Part shown: positions 39,557 through 50,059 of the stretch, one piece after another
Layout: each line of letters begins with the position of its first letter
Numbering within the stretch: the stretch's first letter is position 1
NCBI RefSeq assembly: GCF_012427845.1
Contig: NZ_CP038498.1
Coordinates: 2,232,001-2,296,000, forward strand
Direction: 5' to 3'
Source: Pectobacterium punjabense
GTDB lineage: Bacteria; Pseudomonadota; Gammaproteobacteria; Enterobacterales; Enterobacteriaceae
DNA: 64,000 nt
Position numbers and translations under genes: made by a program
The notes under the pieces: model-generated
Told to the model about the DNA's origin: nothing
Database searches by the model: none
Seen by the model: only the letters and a program-made list of their open reading frames with translations

Positions 39557-40983
39557 TTGTTTAGTACCTGAATTATCTGGGAATCCTCCAGCAGGGGAAG
39601 AATACGACCCACTTTATCAAACGTTTCCTGATATTCCGCCTGTTCCTGACTGTCGGCAACAATACCGCCACCCGCCCAGCAGTAGATTCTGCCGCGTTCT
39701 GTCAATAACGTCCTGATGGTGATGTTGGTATCCATCGTTCCGCACTGGCTAATGTAGCCGACACTGCCGCAGTAGGCATTGCGTCGCTGAGGCTCTAGTT
39801 CCTCAATAACCTGCATGGCGCGGATTTTTGGTGCCCCAGTGATCGACCCTCCGGGGAAACAGGCACGTAGCAACGTGGTTGCGGGGCAATCTTCGGGTAG
39901 TTGTGCTTCAATCGTGCTGACCAGATGGTGCACTGCGGGAAAAGGCTCGACGACGAACAGCTCAGGTACGCGAACGCTGCCCGGAACCGCCACGCGACCG
40001 ATATCATTACGCAGGAGATCGACAATCATCAGGTTTTCTGCGCGATCTTTCTCTGAATTGGCAAGCCGCGCCGCCTGCTGTTTATCAGCGTCTGAATCTG
40101 CGAGACGCGGTAATGTGCCTTTAATCGGACGCGTTTGAATATGGTTGTTTTCAAGCCAGAGAAAGCGTTCCGGCGACACGCTGATCACGGTATTCTCTGG
40201 CAAGCGTAGAAAGGCAGAGAAGGGCGCTTTATTTCCTGCGGATAGCTGTAAAAACGCCTGCCATTCATCGCCTTCGTAAGCTGTAGAAAAACGCTGTGCC
40301 AGATTAACCTGATAACAATCCCCCGCCAGAAGATAGTCCTGTATTTTGCGGAATTTCTCTCCGTACGCGCTGCGTGACATATTCGACTGCCAGGCGTCGG
40401 TGAGTTTGAAATCGGCTTTCGGGGCGTTAACTGGCGGGTTAGCTAGCCAGTCGAGCCGTGTCTGAAGGGAATGATGTACGATCAGCGTTAACGTTTTCCG
40501 ATGATGATCGGCAACCAGCGCCCAGTCATATAGACCCACAGCCATATCTGGCAAATCAATGTCCCGTTCGGCCTGTACGGGCAGCGTTTCAATCTGGCGT
40601 CCCAAATCATAGCCGAACAGACCTAACACGCCGCCCTGAAAGGGAAAATCAGGGTGTGATTCGACGGGTAACGACAGCGTATCCAACTGCTGTTGCAGCA
40701 GGATAAACGGATCACCCTCGATGGTTTTCGTTACACTGTCACTTATAATTTCCGTTTTGTCTCCGCGCGTACACAGCGTGATGCGCGGGTCAGCGACCAT
40801 GATGTCAAAGCGATTGTGCGGATGATCGGCAAACCCAGAATGCAGTAGCATAGCCCACGGTTGTTGGGAAAAAGGGGCAAAGCGATCGAGCAGCACATTC
40901 GGGTAATATGGCAGCGCGTGATAGAGAACGGCGGAGCCCGAATCGCTGGTATTGATCTCGTGAATCGTGTTGGCGGCAATCAT
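39553..40983 (-). CDS. pabB: Aminodeoxychorismate synthase component I
   Basis: Makes 4-amino-4-deoxychorismate from chorismate with ammonia from PabA, toward folate. 476 residues of the chorismate-binding family. The PabB signature RPIKGTLPR contains the catalytic Lys; [18 protein letters not shown] and [12 protein letters not shown] form the active site. Divergent from yoaH, upstream of nudL. Confidence 0.95.
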   Translation of the reverse strand: MIAANTIHEINTSDSGSAVLYHALPYYPNVLLDRFAPFSQQPWAMLLHSGFADHPHNRFDIMVADPRITLCTRGDKTEIISDSVTKTIEGDPFILLQQQLDTLSLPVESHPDFPFQGGVLGLFGYDLGRQIETLPVQAERDIDLPDMAVGLYDWALVADHHRKTLTLIVHHSLQTRLDWLANPPVNAPKADFKLTDAWQSNMSRSAYGEKFRKIQDYLLAGDCYQVNLAQRFSTAYEGDEWQAFLQLSAGNKAPFSAFLRLPENTVISVSPERFLWLENNHIQTRPIKGTLPRLADSDADKQQAARLANSEKDRAENLMIVDLLRNDIGRVAVPGSVRVPELFVVEPFPAVHHLVSTIEAQLPEDCPATTLLRACFPGGSITGAPKIRAMQVIEELEPQRRNAYCGSVGYISQCGTMDTNITIRTLLTERGRIYCWAGGGIVADSQEQAEYQETFDKVGRILPLLEDSQIIQVLNK

Positions 40984-41113
40984 GTTTTCGTGTGGTATCT
41001 ATAGAGTGTCGTGTCGATTTTACTGCCTACAGCGTACCATAAAGCAGAAATACTGGTGTATCTCAAAGCGGGCGTGCGATGATACGCGTGAATTTATTAA
41101 TCAGGAAATAATC

Positions 41114-41356
41114 ATGATTACAGGTATGCCCGCGCTGACACATAAACAACAGCAAGATGCCGTAGAGCGCATTCAGGAACTGATGTCTGAGGGCATGAGC
41201 AGTGGTCAGGCTATCGCGCTCGTTGCAGCCGAAATCCGCGAAAATCATCAGGGTGGCAGCGTCGCGGTGATGTTTGACGAAGACGATGACGACACAGTTA
41301 ATGACAACGATGATGAACATCATTTTGACGATGGTGAAGAGGAGGATGAGCAGTAA
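41114..41356 (+). CDS. yoaH: YoaH family protein (UPF0181) with acidic tail
   Basis: An 80-residue protein; the N-terminal half [20 protein letters not shown] and [17 protein letters not shown] is YoaH-like. The C-terminal 27 residues are almost all Asp/Glu with two His (for example [20 protein letters not shown]) and are longer than in E. coli (about 59 residues in total). AGGAAA lies before ATG 41114; the open frame upstream to 40967 is pabB antisense. Function unknown. Confidence 0.88.
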   Translation: MITGMPALTHKQQQDAVERIQELMSEGMSSGQAIALVAAEIRENHQGGSVAVMFDEDDDDTVNDNDDEHHFDDGEEEDEQ

Positions 41357-41395
41357 CTGCCATCCTCTTCGTTAGGGTATTAATGATAGGGCGGT

Positions 41396-41740
41396 TTATA
41401 CCGCGGCAATCGCTTTTATTTCGACTTTAAATTTCGGATGCATCAACTTCGCCTGCACGGTGCAGCGCACCGGCGCGCTGCCAGCCACGATCCAGGCATC
41501 CCACGCTGCGTTCATCGCGGCGAAATCATCGGCGTCGGCGAGAAAAATCGTCACATCCAGCAGTTGGCTCTTATCTGTTCCCGCGTGTGCCAGGATCGCA
41601 TCCAACGCGCCCAGCGCGTTTTCCGTCTGTGACTGAGCGTCGTCATCCAGATTCTCTGGCACACTGGTGTAATAGAGCGTGTTGTTATAGATAACGGCGT
41701 CTGACCAGCGTGCTTCAGGATGAATTCGTGTGATCGCCAT
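41396..41740 (-). CDS. yoaB: RidA/YjgF-family protein YoaB
   Basis: A 114-residue RidA-superfamily protein, trimeric in homologues and associated with reactive enamine/imine chemistry. Family marks: NTLYYTSVPEN, LLDVTIFLADADDFAAMN and a late APVRCTVQAKL with Arg105-type position. E. coli YoaB neighbours yoaA likewise. Divergent from yoaA. Confidence 0.92.
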   Translation of the reverse strand: MAITRIHPEARWSDAVIYNNTLYYTSVPENLDDDAQSQTENALGALDAILAHAGTDKSQLLDVTIFLADADDFAAMNAAWDAWIVAGSAPVRCTVQAKLMHPKFKVEIKAIAAV

Positions 41741-41926
41741 GGGTGAAGTTTCTCCTAACGTAATAAAAGCGAATTGCCAAGCCTAACACAGCGGGCGTCG
41801 GCCCGCTTTCCTGATTTAAGGTGGTAGCGCCGAGCGACTCTTGGCATAATCAGCGCGATATTTTTGCCGCGACCAGAAACGGTTAGGGGCGACAGAGAAC
41901 GTATTCCTTTGAGAAAGAGAGTTGGC

Positions 41927-43846
41927 GTGACGAACGATCGGGTAATCGATGATTTTGCTAATGACGGCGCGCTGGCGAAAGCGATCACTGGCTTCAGGCC
42001 TCGTGAACCACAGCGACAGATGGCGCAGGCCGTCATGCGGGCCATCGATGACAAAACGGCACTGGTGGTGGAAGCGGGAACCGGAACGGGTAAAACCTAT
42101 GCTTACCTCGCGCCCGCCTTGCGATCAGATAAAAAAGTCATCATTTCAACCGGGTCTAAAGCGTTACAGGATCAACTCTATAGCCGCGATTTGCCGACGA
42201 TTGCGCAGGCGCTGAAGTACAAAGGCAAGTTAGCGCTACTGAAAGGCCGCTCGAATTATCTCTGTCTGGAACGGCTCGAACAGCAGTCGCTGGGGGGCGG
42301 TGATTTACCCGCCGAAACATTGAGCGAACTGGTCAGGCTGCGAGGATGGTCGTCGGAAACAACGGAAGGTGATGTCACGACCTGTTCGGGCGTAGCGGAA
42401 GACAGCGTGATTTGGCCATTAGTGACCAGCACCAACGATAACTGTCTGGGTAGCGACTGCCCGCATTATAAAGAGTGCTTCGTGGTGAAAGCGCGACGCA
42501 AAGCGATGGATGCCGATATCGTGGTGGTTAACCATCATCTTTATTTGGCAGACATGGTGGTGAAGGAAACCGGTTTTGCGGAGCTGATCCCAGAAAGTGA
42601 CGTCGTGATTTTCGATGAAGCCCATCAAATTCCTGATATCGCCAGTCAATATTTCGGTCAGCAACTTTCCAGCCGTCAACTGCTGGATTTGGCAAAAGAC
42701 ATCATCATTGCATACCGCACCGAAGTGCGCGACGCCTCTCAGCTACAGAAAAGTGCCGATCGCCTGACGCAAAGTACGCAGGATTTTCGGTTGGCGCTGG
42801 GCGATCCGGGGTTTCGCGGTAACTTACGCGATGTGCTCGAACAGCCGTCGCTTCAGCGTGCTTTGGTACTGCTAGATGATGCGCTGGAGCTGTGTTACGA
42901 CGTCGCGAAACTATCACTGGGGCGTTCTGCGTTGCTGGATGCCGCCTTTGAACGTGCCACGCTTTACCGCAATCGACTAAAACGGCTGAAAGACGTACAG
43001 TTACCGGGCTACAGCTACTGGTATGAATGTAATTCGCGTCATTTTGTGTTGGCACTGACGCCGTTGTCCGTCGCCGATCGTTTTCGTGAATTGATAAAAG
43101 AGAAACCTGCGGCCTGGGTATTTACCTCTGCGACCTTGTCTGTTAACGATCAACTCTTTCACTTCACGGATAGACTGGGGTTGGATAACGCGAACACGCT
43201 CCTGTTACCTAGCCCGTTTGACTATGCCAATCAGGCACTGCTCTGTGTTCCTCGGAACTTGCCGGAAACCAATCGCCCCGGTGCGGCGAAAAGGCTGGCG
43301 ACGATGCTGCGGCCGCTGATTGAAGCGAATCAGGGGCGCTGCTTTATGCTATGCACCTCGCATCAGATGATGCGCGATTTAGCCGCCGAGTTCCGTGCTA
43401 TGCTGACGCTACCGGTGCTGTTGCAGGGTGAAACGGGCAAGGCGCAGTTGCTGTCGCAGTTTGTGTCGGCGGGAAATGCGTTGCTGGTGGCGACCAGCAG
43501 CTTCTGGGAAGGGGTGGATGTGCGCGGTGATACGCTCTCCTGCGTTATTATCGATAAACTGCCGTTTACTTCACCGGATGACCCGCTGCTGAAAGCGCGT
43601 ATAGAAGACTGTCGCCTGCGCGGCGGTGAGCCGTTCGACGATGTACAGGTTCCCGATGCGGTGATTACGTTGAAACAGGGCGTAGGCCGCCTCATCCGTG
43701 ATGTTGAGGATCGCGGAGTGATTGTGATTTGTGATAATCGACTGGTGATGCGGCCGTATGGTGCCGTATTTCTTAACAGCTTACCGCCGACACCGCGTAC
43801 CCGCGATATTCAGCAAGCGATTACTTTCCTGACGAGTAGCACCTAA
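41927..43846 (+). CDS. yoaA: DinG/XPD-type iron-sulfur DNA helicase YoaA
   Basis: SF2 helicase of 639 residues implicated in DNA repair with the Pol III chi subunit in E. coli. Walker A VEAGTGTGKT; four cysteines for a 4Fe-4S cluster in TTCSGVA...NCLGSDCPHYKECF (about 145-190); DEAH box FDEAHQI; motifs V/VI SSFWEGVD and QGVGRLIRD. The start is GTG at 41927, matching E. coli; the frame extends 21 codons upstream without homology. No LexA box was found here. Confidence 0.94.
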   Translation: MTNDRVIDDFANDGALAKAITGFRPREPQRQMAQAVMRAIDDKTALVVEAGTGTGKTYAYLAPALRSDKKVIISTGSKALQDQLYSRDLPTIAQALKYKGKLALLKGRSNYLCLERLEQQSLGGGDLPAETLSELVRLRGWSSETTEGDVTTCSGVAEDSVIWPLVTSTNDNCLGSDCPHYKECFVVKARRKAMDADIVVVNHHLYLADMVVKETGFAELIPESDVVIFDEAHQIPDIASQYFGQQLSSRQLLDLAKDIIIAYRTEVRDASQLQKSADRLTQSTQDFRLALGDPGFRGNLRDVLEQPSLQRALVLLDDALELCYDVAKLSLGRSALLDAAFERATLYRNRLKRLKDVQLPGYSYWYECNSRHFVLALTPLSVADRFRELIKEKPAAWVFTSATLSVNDQLFHFTDRLGLDNANTLLLPSPFDYANQALLCVPRNLPETNRPGAAKRLATMLRPLIEANQGRCFMLCTSHQMMRDLAAEFRAMLTLPVLLQGETGKAQLLSQFVSAGNALLVATSSFWEGVDVRGDTLSCVIIDKLPFTSPDDPLLKARIEDCRLRGGEPFDDVQVPDAVITLKQGVGRLIRDVEDRGVIVICDNRLVMRPYGAVFLNSLPPTPRTRDIQQAITFLTSST

Positions 43847-43960
43847 TCTCCGTTGATGATTGCCGTATGGCCTGACTGGTGGCGGGAAGGGCTGCGGCGC
43901 GACAGGGGCTTATGCTATGATGCGGGTTATTAAGATTTATTTATCCTGCCTGAGGTTGGC

Positions 43961-44662
43961 ATGTCTACGCGAATTCTAGCGCTTGATACCGCAACGGAAG
44001 CCTGTTCCGTCGCACTCTGGAATGATGGTGAAATTCATTCCCTGTTTGAAATTTGTCCCCGTGAACACACACAACGTATTCTGCCGATGGTTCAGCAGGT
44101 GCTGGCCGACAGCGGCCTGACGCTCAAGGATCTTGATGCGCTGGCCTTTGGTCAGGGGCCGGGAAGTTTTACCGGTGTGCGGATTGGTATCGGCATTGCA
44201 CAAGGGTTGGCGCTGGGCGCAGATTTACCGCTGCTCGGCGTATCGTCACTGGCGGCGATGGCGCAGGGCGCTTTTCGCCAGAGGCAGGCGACCCACGTGC
44301 TGGCTGCCATCGATGCGCGGATGGGAGAAGTCTACTGGGGCTGTTATCAGCGCGATGCTGACGGCAGTTGGCAGGGCGAGTCCGAAGAAGCGGTATTGAA
44401 ACCTGAACAGGTGCAGGCGTTAACGGTTGCGCTGTCAGGCGAATGGACCACGGTAGGAACCGGATGGGAAACCTATCCAGAATTGGTCAAACATCCATCG
44501 TTGGTATTAACGACGGGGGGTGTGCTGCTGCCGCAGGCACAGGACATGCTGCCGTTGGCCTGTCAGCTATGGCAGGCAGGAAAAGCGGTCAGCGTCGAGA
44601 ATGCGCAACCCCGCTACCTGCGCAATGAAGTGACCTGGAAAAAGCTGCCTGGCCGCGAGTAG
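43961..44662 (+). CDS. tsaB: tRNA threonylcarbamoyladenosine complex dimerisation subunit TsaB
   Basis: Partner of TsaD and TsaE in making t6A37 of ANN-decoding tRNAs. 233 residues of the ASKHA fold without catalytic metal site: [16 protein letters not shown]-terminus, [19 protein letters not shown]. Follows yoaA (114-base gap) in the same direction, and precedes the Slp lipoprotein gene, as in E. coli. Confidence 0.96.
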   Translation: MSTRILALDTATEACSVALWNDGEIHSLFEICPREHTQRILPMVQQVLADSGLTLKDLDALAFGQGPGSFTGVRIGIGIAQGLALGADLPLLGVSSLAAMAQGAFRQRQATHVLAAIDARMGEVYWGCYQRDADGSWQGESEEAVLKPEQVQALTVALSGEWTTVGTGWETYPELVKHPSLVLTTGGVLLPQAQDMLPLACQLWQAGKAVSVENAQPRYLRNEVTWKKLPGRE

Positions 44663-44763
44663 GTCGAGCGTACATTTTTGCGTGACGTATAACGGGAATA
44701 AACAGCAACTTATTCGATGCCGAGCAGTCTAACTATCAGATGTCTGGTAGAGGGGGTTGCGCC

Positions 44764-45387
44764 ATGCGTGTACAGATAAAAAGTATGCAAATGAAAAGTC
44801 TGTATCTGAATCAGAAAAAAGCACGCCTCTGTATAGTGGCGGCTACAGCGCTGCTGTTGTCAGGCTGTGTCACAGTGCCGGATGCCATTAAAGGCACGTC
44901 GCCAACGCCGCAGGATGATCTGGTGCGCGTGATGAATGCGCCGCAGATTTATGTTGGTCAGGAGTCACGCTTTGGTGGGCGAGTGGTCAGCATCCGCAAT
45001 GAAGCGAATAAAACGCGCCTGGAAATTGCCAGTATGCCGCTGGATAGCGGGGCGAAACCGCTGTTGGATATGCCGTCAGAAGGCCGCTTTATTGCTTATG
45101 TGAATCGCTTTCTGGAACCTGTCGATTTTAAAGAGCAACTGGTGACCGTGGTTGGGCCGATTGTTGGTACCGAACAGGGCGCGATTGGTGATAAACCTTA
45201 TCGCTATGTCGTGGTCGATGCGCAAGGCTACAAACGCTGGAATGTCGTGCAGCGTCTGATGGTGCCGCCCGGTGGTTATGGCCCGTGGGGATGGCGTGCA
45301 GGTTACCGTTATGGCTGGGGGCCAGGATGGGGATTTGACGGCGGTTGGCCCGGTCCGGCGCGGATTGAGAATATCGTGACAGAATAA
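44764..45387 (+). CDS. yeaY: Slp-family outer-membrane lipoprotein YeaY
   Basis: Starvation-lipoprotein family member of 207 residues. Lipobox LSGC (Cys about residue 37), giving an unusually long pre-peptide because the start used is 44764; alternative Met codons closer to the signal exist. The mature protein keeps [13 protein letters not shown] and [13 protein letters not shown] and ends with a Gly/Trp/Tyr-rich segment and IENIVTE. AGAGGGGG precedes the ATG. Function unclear; Slp proteins respond to stationary phase. Confidence 0.88.
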   Translation: MRVQIKSMQMKSLYLNQKKARLCIVAATALLLSGCVTVPDAIKGTSPTPQDDLVRVMNAPQIYVGQESRFGGRVVSIRNEANKTRLEIASMPLDSGAKPLLDMPSEGRFIAYVNRFLEPVDFKEQLVTVVGPIVGTEQGAIGDKPYRYVVVDAQGYKRWNVVQRLMVPPGGYGPWGWRAGYRYGWGPGWGFDGGWPGPARIENIVTE

Positions 45388-45457
45388 GCGTAGGGCTATT
45401 TTACTTGTCATTTTGAACCTGGGTAGGCTCTAAAATTATTTCGTTCGACGTAAAGAG

Positions 45458-45488
45458 ATCAGGCGACGCAGGTCGCCTGATTTTTTTT
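45458..45488 (+). terminator. Terminator after yeaY
   Basis: Stem ATCAGGCGAC / GTCGCCTGAT, tetraloop GCAG, then eight Ts. Strong Rho-independent terminator separating yeaY from fadD. Confidence 0.93.
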
Positions 45489-45542
45489 GAATAAAGAATA
45501 AATTAGTGATCGTTCTCGCAACCTTAACATTGTTTGTTAGCT

Positions 45543-45559
45543 AACTGGTAGGCTGAGTT
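45543..45559. promoter_or_regulatory. FadR operator upstream of fadD
   Basis: AACTGGTAGGCTGAGTT closely resembles the E. coli fadD FadR site (CTGGTATGATGAGTT-type). The regulator gene fadR is itself in the window at 56042. Confidence 0.78.
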
Positions 45560-45633
45560 AAAATAATGTTAATAACTATATGCCTATGAGGGCGACGACG
45601 ATGCCACTAAAAAAATATCTCGGGAGTGACGTC

Positions 45634-47319
45634 TTGGAAAAAATTTGGTTATCACGTTATCCGGCGGACGTACCGGCGGAAATCGATCCAGATCGCTATT
45701 CGTCGTTGGTTGAAATGTTTGAAAATAACGTAAGGCGTTATGCCGATCGACCTGCATTCATCAACATGGGTGAGGTGATGACGTTTCGCAAGTTGGAAGA
45801 GCGGAGCCGGGCGTTTGCGGCCTATCTTCAAAATCAGCTTAAATTGCAGAAAGGCGATCGCGTGGCGCTGATGATGCCCAATCTGCTGCAATACCCTGTT
45901 GCACTGTTTGGTGTGCTGCGTGCGGGTATGGTGGTCGTCAACGTCAACCCGCTGTACACGCCACGGGAACTGGAACACCAACTAAAAGATAGCGGTGCCA
46001 GCACGATTGTGATCGTCTCGAACTTTGCGCATACGCTGGAAAAAATTGTCCATAACACGGCGGTGAAGCACGTTATCCTGACCCGCATGGGCGACCAGCT
46101 ATCCACGGCAAAAGGCACGCTGGTTAACTTCGTAGTGAAATACATTAAGCGACTGGTGCCCAAGTACCATCTGCCGGATGCCATCTCGTTTCGTCGTGTT
46201 TTGCAAGAAGGACGGCGTCAGCAATATGTGCGGCCTGATATCATCAATAGCGATCTGGCCTTTCTGCAATATACTGGCGGTACGACGGGCGTCGCCAAAG
46301 GTGCGATGCTCACGCACCGCAATATGCAGGCGAATGTGGCACAGTGTCTTGCGGCTTATGGCCCGGTGTTGAGGGAAGGAAATGAATGGGTGGTCACGGC
46401 GTTGCCGCTGTACCACATTTTTGCGTTGACGGCTAACTGTCTGCTTTTCTTTGAGTTGGGCGGACAGAATTTATTGATCACCAATCCCCGAGATATCCCC
46501 GCGGTGGTAAAAGAACTGAAGCAATATCCTTTTACTGCGATTACTGGCGTCAATACGCTGTTTAATGCGTTGCTCAATAATAAAGAATTCCATGAGCTTG
46601 ATTTCTCGACACTGCGGTTATCCGTTGGCGGAGGCGCGTCAGTGCAACGGGCAGTGGCAGAACGCTGGGAGAAACTCACGGGTAAACATCTGCTTGAAGG
46701 ATATGGCTTAACAGAAAGTTCCCCTCTGGTGGCCGTGAATCCCTACGATCTCAAGCATTACAGCGGCAGTATCGGGCTGCCAGTCGCATCAACGGATGTC
46801 AGAATCATTGACGATAACGGCAACGATGTGGGGCCGGGCGAATCCGGTGAACTGTGGGTGCGCGGGCCGCAGGTGATGTTAGGATACTGGCAGCAGCCTG
46901 CTGCCACGGATGACGTATTAAAAGACGGCTGGCTGGCGACAGGTGACATTGTCACGGCTGATGACGAAGGATTCCTGCGGGTGATCGATCGCAAGAAGGA
47001 TATGATTCTGGTTTCCGGTTTTAACGTCTATCCTACGGAGATTGAAGACGTCATTAGTCGTCATCCCAAAGTCTCCGAGTCGGCAGTGATTGGGGTCGAA
47101 AATGAAGTATCCGGTGAGGCAGTTAAAGCCTTTGTGGTAAGGCGCGATCGCACGTTAACGAAAGAAGAACTCATCACCCACTGTCGCCGTAATCTTACGG
47201 GCTATAAAGTGCCGAAAGAGATCGAATTTTGTGAGGATTTGCCGAAATCCAACGTCGGGAAAATCCTGCGCCGCGAATTACGTGAAGATAAGAAGGCGAA
47301 GAAAGACGCTGCCGCTTGA
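45634..47319 (+). CDS. fadD: Long-chain fatty acid-CoA ligase FadD
   Basis: Activates long-chain fatty acids to acyl-CoA for beta-oxidation; cytoplasmic, membrane-associated adenylate-forming enzyme. With the TTG start at 45634 it is 561 residues, the E. coli size; E. coli fadD also uses TTG. GGGAG lies eight bases upstream; the ATG at 45580 lacks support. ATP loop [18 protein letters not shown] motif NGWLATGD-like segment DGWLATGDI, and catalytic Lys near the end ([12 protein letters not shown]). Confidence 0.95.
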   Translation: MEKIWLSRYPADVPAEIDPDRYSSLVEMFENNVRRYADRPAFINMGEVMTFRKLEERSRAFAAYLQNQLKLQKGDRVALMMPNLLQYPVALFGVLRAGMVVVNVNPLYTPRELEHQLKDSGASTIVIVSNFAHTLEKIVHNTAVKHVILTRMGDQLSTAKGTLVNFVVKYIKRLVPKYHLPDAISFRRVLQEGRRQQYVRPDIINSDLAFLQYTGGTTGVAKGAMLTHRNMQANVAQCLAAYGPVLREGNEWVVTALPLYHIFALTANCLLFFELGGQNLLITNPRDIPAVVKELKQYPFTAITGVNTLFNALLNNKEFHELDFSTLRLSVGGGASVQRAVAERWEKLTGKHLLEGYGLTESSPLVAVNPYDLKHYSGSIGLPVASTDVRIIDDNGNDVGPGESGELWVRGPQVMLGYWQQPAATDDVLKDGWLATGDIVTADDEGFLRVIDRKKDMILVSGFNVYPTEIEDVISRHPKVSESAVIGVENEVSGEAVKAFVVRRDRTLTKEELITHCRRNLTGYKVPKEIEFCEDLPKSNVGKILRRELREDKKAKKDAAA

Positions 47320-47375
47320 CGATTTTCCGCGAAAAACGACTGCCAGAGAGAGGCAGGACGCGATATGATGTTTTC

Positions 47376-47402
47376 ACGCCGGTTTATCCGGCGTTCTTTT
47401 TT
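47376..47402 (+). terminator. Terminator after fadD
   Basis: Stem ACGCCGG / CCGGCGT with TTTAT loop, then TCTTTTTT, about 55 bases past the fadD stop. Confidence 0.9.
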
Positions 47403-47450
47403 ATGACGGATTTATTCGTCGTTACCCCATGGGCCGTCGCTTGCGACGTT

Positions 47451-47474
47451 AAAAATTTCCGCCGGGAATTTTTT
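47451..47474 (+). promoter_or_regulatory. Hairpin and U-run in the rnd leader
   Basis: AAAAATTTCC-GCC-GGGAATTTTTT forms a stem with an unbroken T-run 58 bases before the rnd TTG. E. coli rnd is known to need a U-rich stretch following a terminator-like stem for its translation, so this looks like a conserved leader element. Confidence 0.6.
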
Positions 47475-47532
47475 ACGGCGATACGGATTTGACCCAGAAC
47501 CGTAAAGTAAAAACAACCAAGAGAATGACGTT

Positions 47533-48657
47533 TTGAATTATCAGTTGATCACTTCCGACATCGGGTTACAACAGGTCTGCGCCCAGGCGCGGCGCTTTCC
47601 GCAGGTGGCATTGGACACGGAGTTCGTCAGAACCCGCACGTATTACCCGCAATTAGGGTTGATTCAATTGTATGACGGTGAACAGCTTTCGCTTATCGAC
47701 CCGTTAACGATTAAAGACTGGGCTCCTTTTCAGGCATTACTGCGTGACGAACAGGTCACTAAATTCCTGCATGCGGGCAGCGAAGATCTGGAAGTCTTTC
47801 TCAATACGTTTGGAACACTACCGACGCCTTTCATTGATACACAGATTCTGGCCGCATTTTTAGGCAAGCCACTTTCTTATGGCTTTGCTGCGCTGGTGGC
47901 TGACTACATGGACGTGATGCTGGATAAAAGTGAGTCGAGAACGGACTGGCTTGCCCGTCCACTGAGTGAAAAACAGTGCGACTACGCGGCCGCTGATGTG
48001 TTCTATCTGTTACCGATGGCGATCCAACTGGTGGCGGATACAGAAGCCGCGGGCTGGATGAATGCCGCGTTGGACGAGTGCTTCCTGCTTTGTCAGCGTA
48101 AACAGGATATTTTGTCCCCGGCGCTGGCCTATCGTGAATTTGGCAACGCCTGGCAACTGCGTGGACGACATCTGGCATGTCTTCAGCGTTTGGCTGAGTG
48201 GCGTTTACGTAAAGCGCGTGAGCGGGACAGCGCGGTGAATTTTGTCGTACGTGAAGAGAACCTTTTGCAGGTTGCACGCTGTCTGCCGTCTTCGCTGGGG
48301 GAACTGAGTTCTCTGGGGCTGAGCGGCCCTGAAATCCGTTATCACGGCAAAACGCTGCTGGATTGTGTTGCGCAGACGGAAGGCATTGCTGATGTGGATT
48401 GCCCACCACCAGTAATTAATTTGATCGACCATCCCAGCTATAAGAAAGCATTTAAAGATATCAAGGCGTTGGTGCAGCGCGCCAGTGAACAGAGTGGCTT
48501 ATCCGCCGAATTATTGGCATCACGTCGTCAAATTAATCGCCTGCTGAACTGGCACTGGAAATTAACGGGGCAAGATGCCAGTACACCAGAAATGCTATCT
48601 GGCTGGCGTGGTCAGTTATATGGCGATGAACTGCGCGAAATTGTGCAGGGCTATTAA
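47533..48657 (+). CDS. rnd: Ribonuclease D
   Basis: 3'-5' exoribonuclease of tRNA and small RNA maturation, 374 residues. DEDD catalytic residues: Asp28 and Glu30 in ALDTEFVRT, an Asp in AGSEDLEVF, and YAAADV late in the domain (DEDDy type). Two HRDC domains occupy about 210-374. TTG start, the same unusual codon as E. coli rnd. Convergent with minCDE. Confidence 0.96.
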   Translation: MNYQLITSDIGLQQVCAQARRFPQVALDTEFVRTRTYYPQLGLIQLYDGEQLSLIDPLTIKDWAPFQALLRDEQVTKFLHAGSEDLEVFLNTFGTLPTPFIDTQILAAFLGKPLSYGFAALVADYMDVMLDKSESRTDWLARPLSEKQCDYAAADVFYLLPMAIQLVADTEAAGWMNAALDECFLLCQRKQDILSPALAYREFGNAWQLRGRHLACLQRLAEWRLRKARERDSAVNFVVREENLLQVARCLPSSLGELSSLGLSGPEIRYHGKTLLDCVAQTEGIADVDCPPPVINLIDHPSYKKAFKDIKALVQRASEQSGLSAELLASRRQINRLLNWHWKLTGQDASTPEMLSGWRGQLYGDELREIVQGY

Positions 48658-48856
48658 TCACTGGCAAACGAGTATTCTTAAGACGCCTTATTTGTTGCGA
48701 TGTTCAATTAGAGAAAAGCAGCAAATAGGGTGAGAAGAATGTGGTGAAAAACAGAATAAAAATAAATACTGGCTAAATATACAGTTTATTTTAAACGATT
48801 CGAGTTTTAGAAAGGTCACAAAAGAAAGAGTCTTAATGAGTTTACTCAGGTAAGTG

Positions 48857-48912
48857 ATTCGGGTGAATGAACGCAGACAATGCACATGCAACTTGAAGTA
48901 TGACCGGAATAT
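48857..48912. repeat. Interspersed intergenic repeat, copy 2
   Basis: ATTCGGGTGAATGAACGCAG and following bases are about 84% identical by eye to 24671-24726. It lies in the 296-base gap between rnd and minE, abutting the hairpin after minE; nothing else is recognised in the gap. Confidence 0.7.
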
Positions 48913-48940
48913 ATATCCCCTGCGTGAAAGCAGGGGATAT
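48913..48940 (-). terminator. Stem-loop after minE, likely minCDE terminator
   Basis: Eleven-base stem ATATCCCCTGC / GCAGGGGATAT with GTGAAA-type loop. On the minus strand it is followed by ATATATTCC rather than a clean U-run, so efficiency is uncertain. Confidence 0.6.
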
Positions 48941-48953
48941 CACAGCAGAAAAA

Positions 48954-49223
48954 TCATTTAGGCGTTTCTTCCGCTTCCGGTAATGTCACGTTTAACTCAA
49001 GCACGGAAATATCATCTCCTTTTTGCTCAAGTTGAACTGTCACCATCTCAGGATCAATCTGTACATATCTACAGATAACCTCAAGAATGTCTCGCTTTAA
49101 TTGCGGCAGATAATGGGGTTCACTGTCACCCCGGCGTCGCTCCGCGACAATAATTTGCAGCCGTTCCTTGGCAATATTGGCTGTCGTTTTTTTGCGGGAC
49201 AGAAAGAAGTCCAGTAAAGCCAT
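48954..49223 (-). CDS. minE: Cell division topological factor MinE
   Basis: 89-residue protein that stimulates MinD ATPase and drives Min oscillation, keeping the division site at midcell. N-terminal amphipathic membrane helix [12 protein letters not shown], anti-MinCD region [17 protein letters not shown]-terminal dimerisation part. Starts 3 bases after the minD stop. Confidence 0.97.
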   Translation of the reverse strand: MALLDFFLSRKKTTANIAKERLQIIVAERRRGDSEPHYLPQLKRDILEVICRYVQIDPEMVTVQLEQKGDDISVLELNVTLPEAEETPK

Positions 49224-49226
49224 AAT

Positions 49227-50039
49227 TTATCCCCCAAAAAGTCGTTTAAGGAAACCCTTCTTCTCTTCTTCAATAAAACGGAAAGGACGCTCTTCGCCAA
49301 GCAAACGTTCAACGGTATCCGCGTAGGCTTTACCTGCATCGGCTTCCGCATCCAGAATAACGGGTTCGCCCTGGTTAGAGGCGCGTAGCACGGATTGGTC
49401 TTCAGGAATAACGCCAACCAGCGGAATCCGCAGGATCTCAAGGACGTCTTCCATACTCAACATATCACCACGGCTCACCCGCCCTGGGTTGTAGCGCGTC
49501 AACAGCAGATGCTCTTTAATCGGATCTTCAGAACGTTCCGCACGACGTGATTTAGAGGACAGAATGCCCAGAATACGGTCGGAATCGCGAACGGAAGACA
49601 CTTCCGGGTTAGTGGTGATAATCGCTTCGTCGGCGAAATAGAGTGCCATCAATGCACCTGTTTCAATCCCGGCTGGCGAATCACACACGATAAAATCGAA
49701 CGCCATATCGCTCAGGTCGTTGAGTATTTTTTCAACGCCCTCATGCGTTAACGCATCCTTATCGCGTGTTTGTGATGCAGGCAGAATATAGAGATTGTCC
49801 GTTCTCTTATCTTTGATCAGCGCTTGATTCAGTGTGGCATCACCCTGAATCACGTTCACGAAGTCATACACCACGCGACGCTCACATCCCATGATCAGGT
49901 CGAGGTTACGTAGACCGATATCAAAATCGATGACAACCGTTTTTTTTCCTTTCTGGGCTAAACCGGTAGCAATGGCCGCGCTTGATGTGGTCTTGCCAAC
50001 GCCCCCTTTACCCGATGTAACAACAATGATGCGTGCCAT
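49227..50039 (-). CDS. minD: Septum-site-determining ATPase MinD
   Basis: Membrane-bound deviant Walker ATPase, 270 residues, that recruits MinC and MinE. Deviant Walker A SGKGGVGKTT with Lys11 and Lys16; C-terminal amphipathic targeting helix GFLKRLFGG. Lies between minC (20-base gap) and minE. Confidence 0.98.
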   Translation of the reverse strand: MARIIVVTSGKGGVGKTTSSAAIATGLAQKGKKTVVIDFDIGLRNLDLIMGCERRVVYDFVNVIQGDATLNQALIKDKRTDNLYILPASQTRDKDALTHEGVEKILNDLSDMAFDFIVCDSPAGIETGALMALYFADEAIITTNPEVSSVRDSDRILGILSSKSRRAERSEDPIKEHLLLTRYNPGRVSRGDMLSMEDVLEILRIPLVGVIPEDQSVLRASNQGEPVILDAEADAGKAYADTVERLLGEERPFRFIEEEKKGFLKRLFGG

Positions 50040-50059
50040 AAATGTTTCCTTGGGAGATT

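Noticed and set aside
41750..41926. LexA box before yoaA
   Set aside because: No CTGT-N8-ACAG pattern is present in the upstream region.
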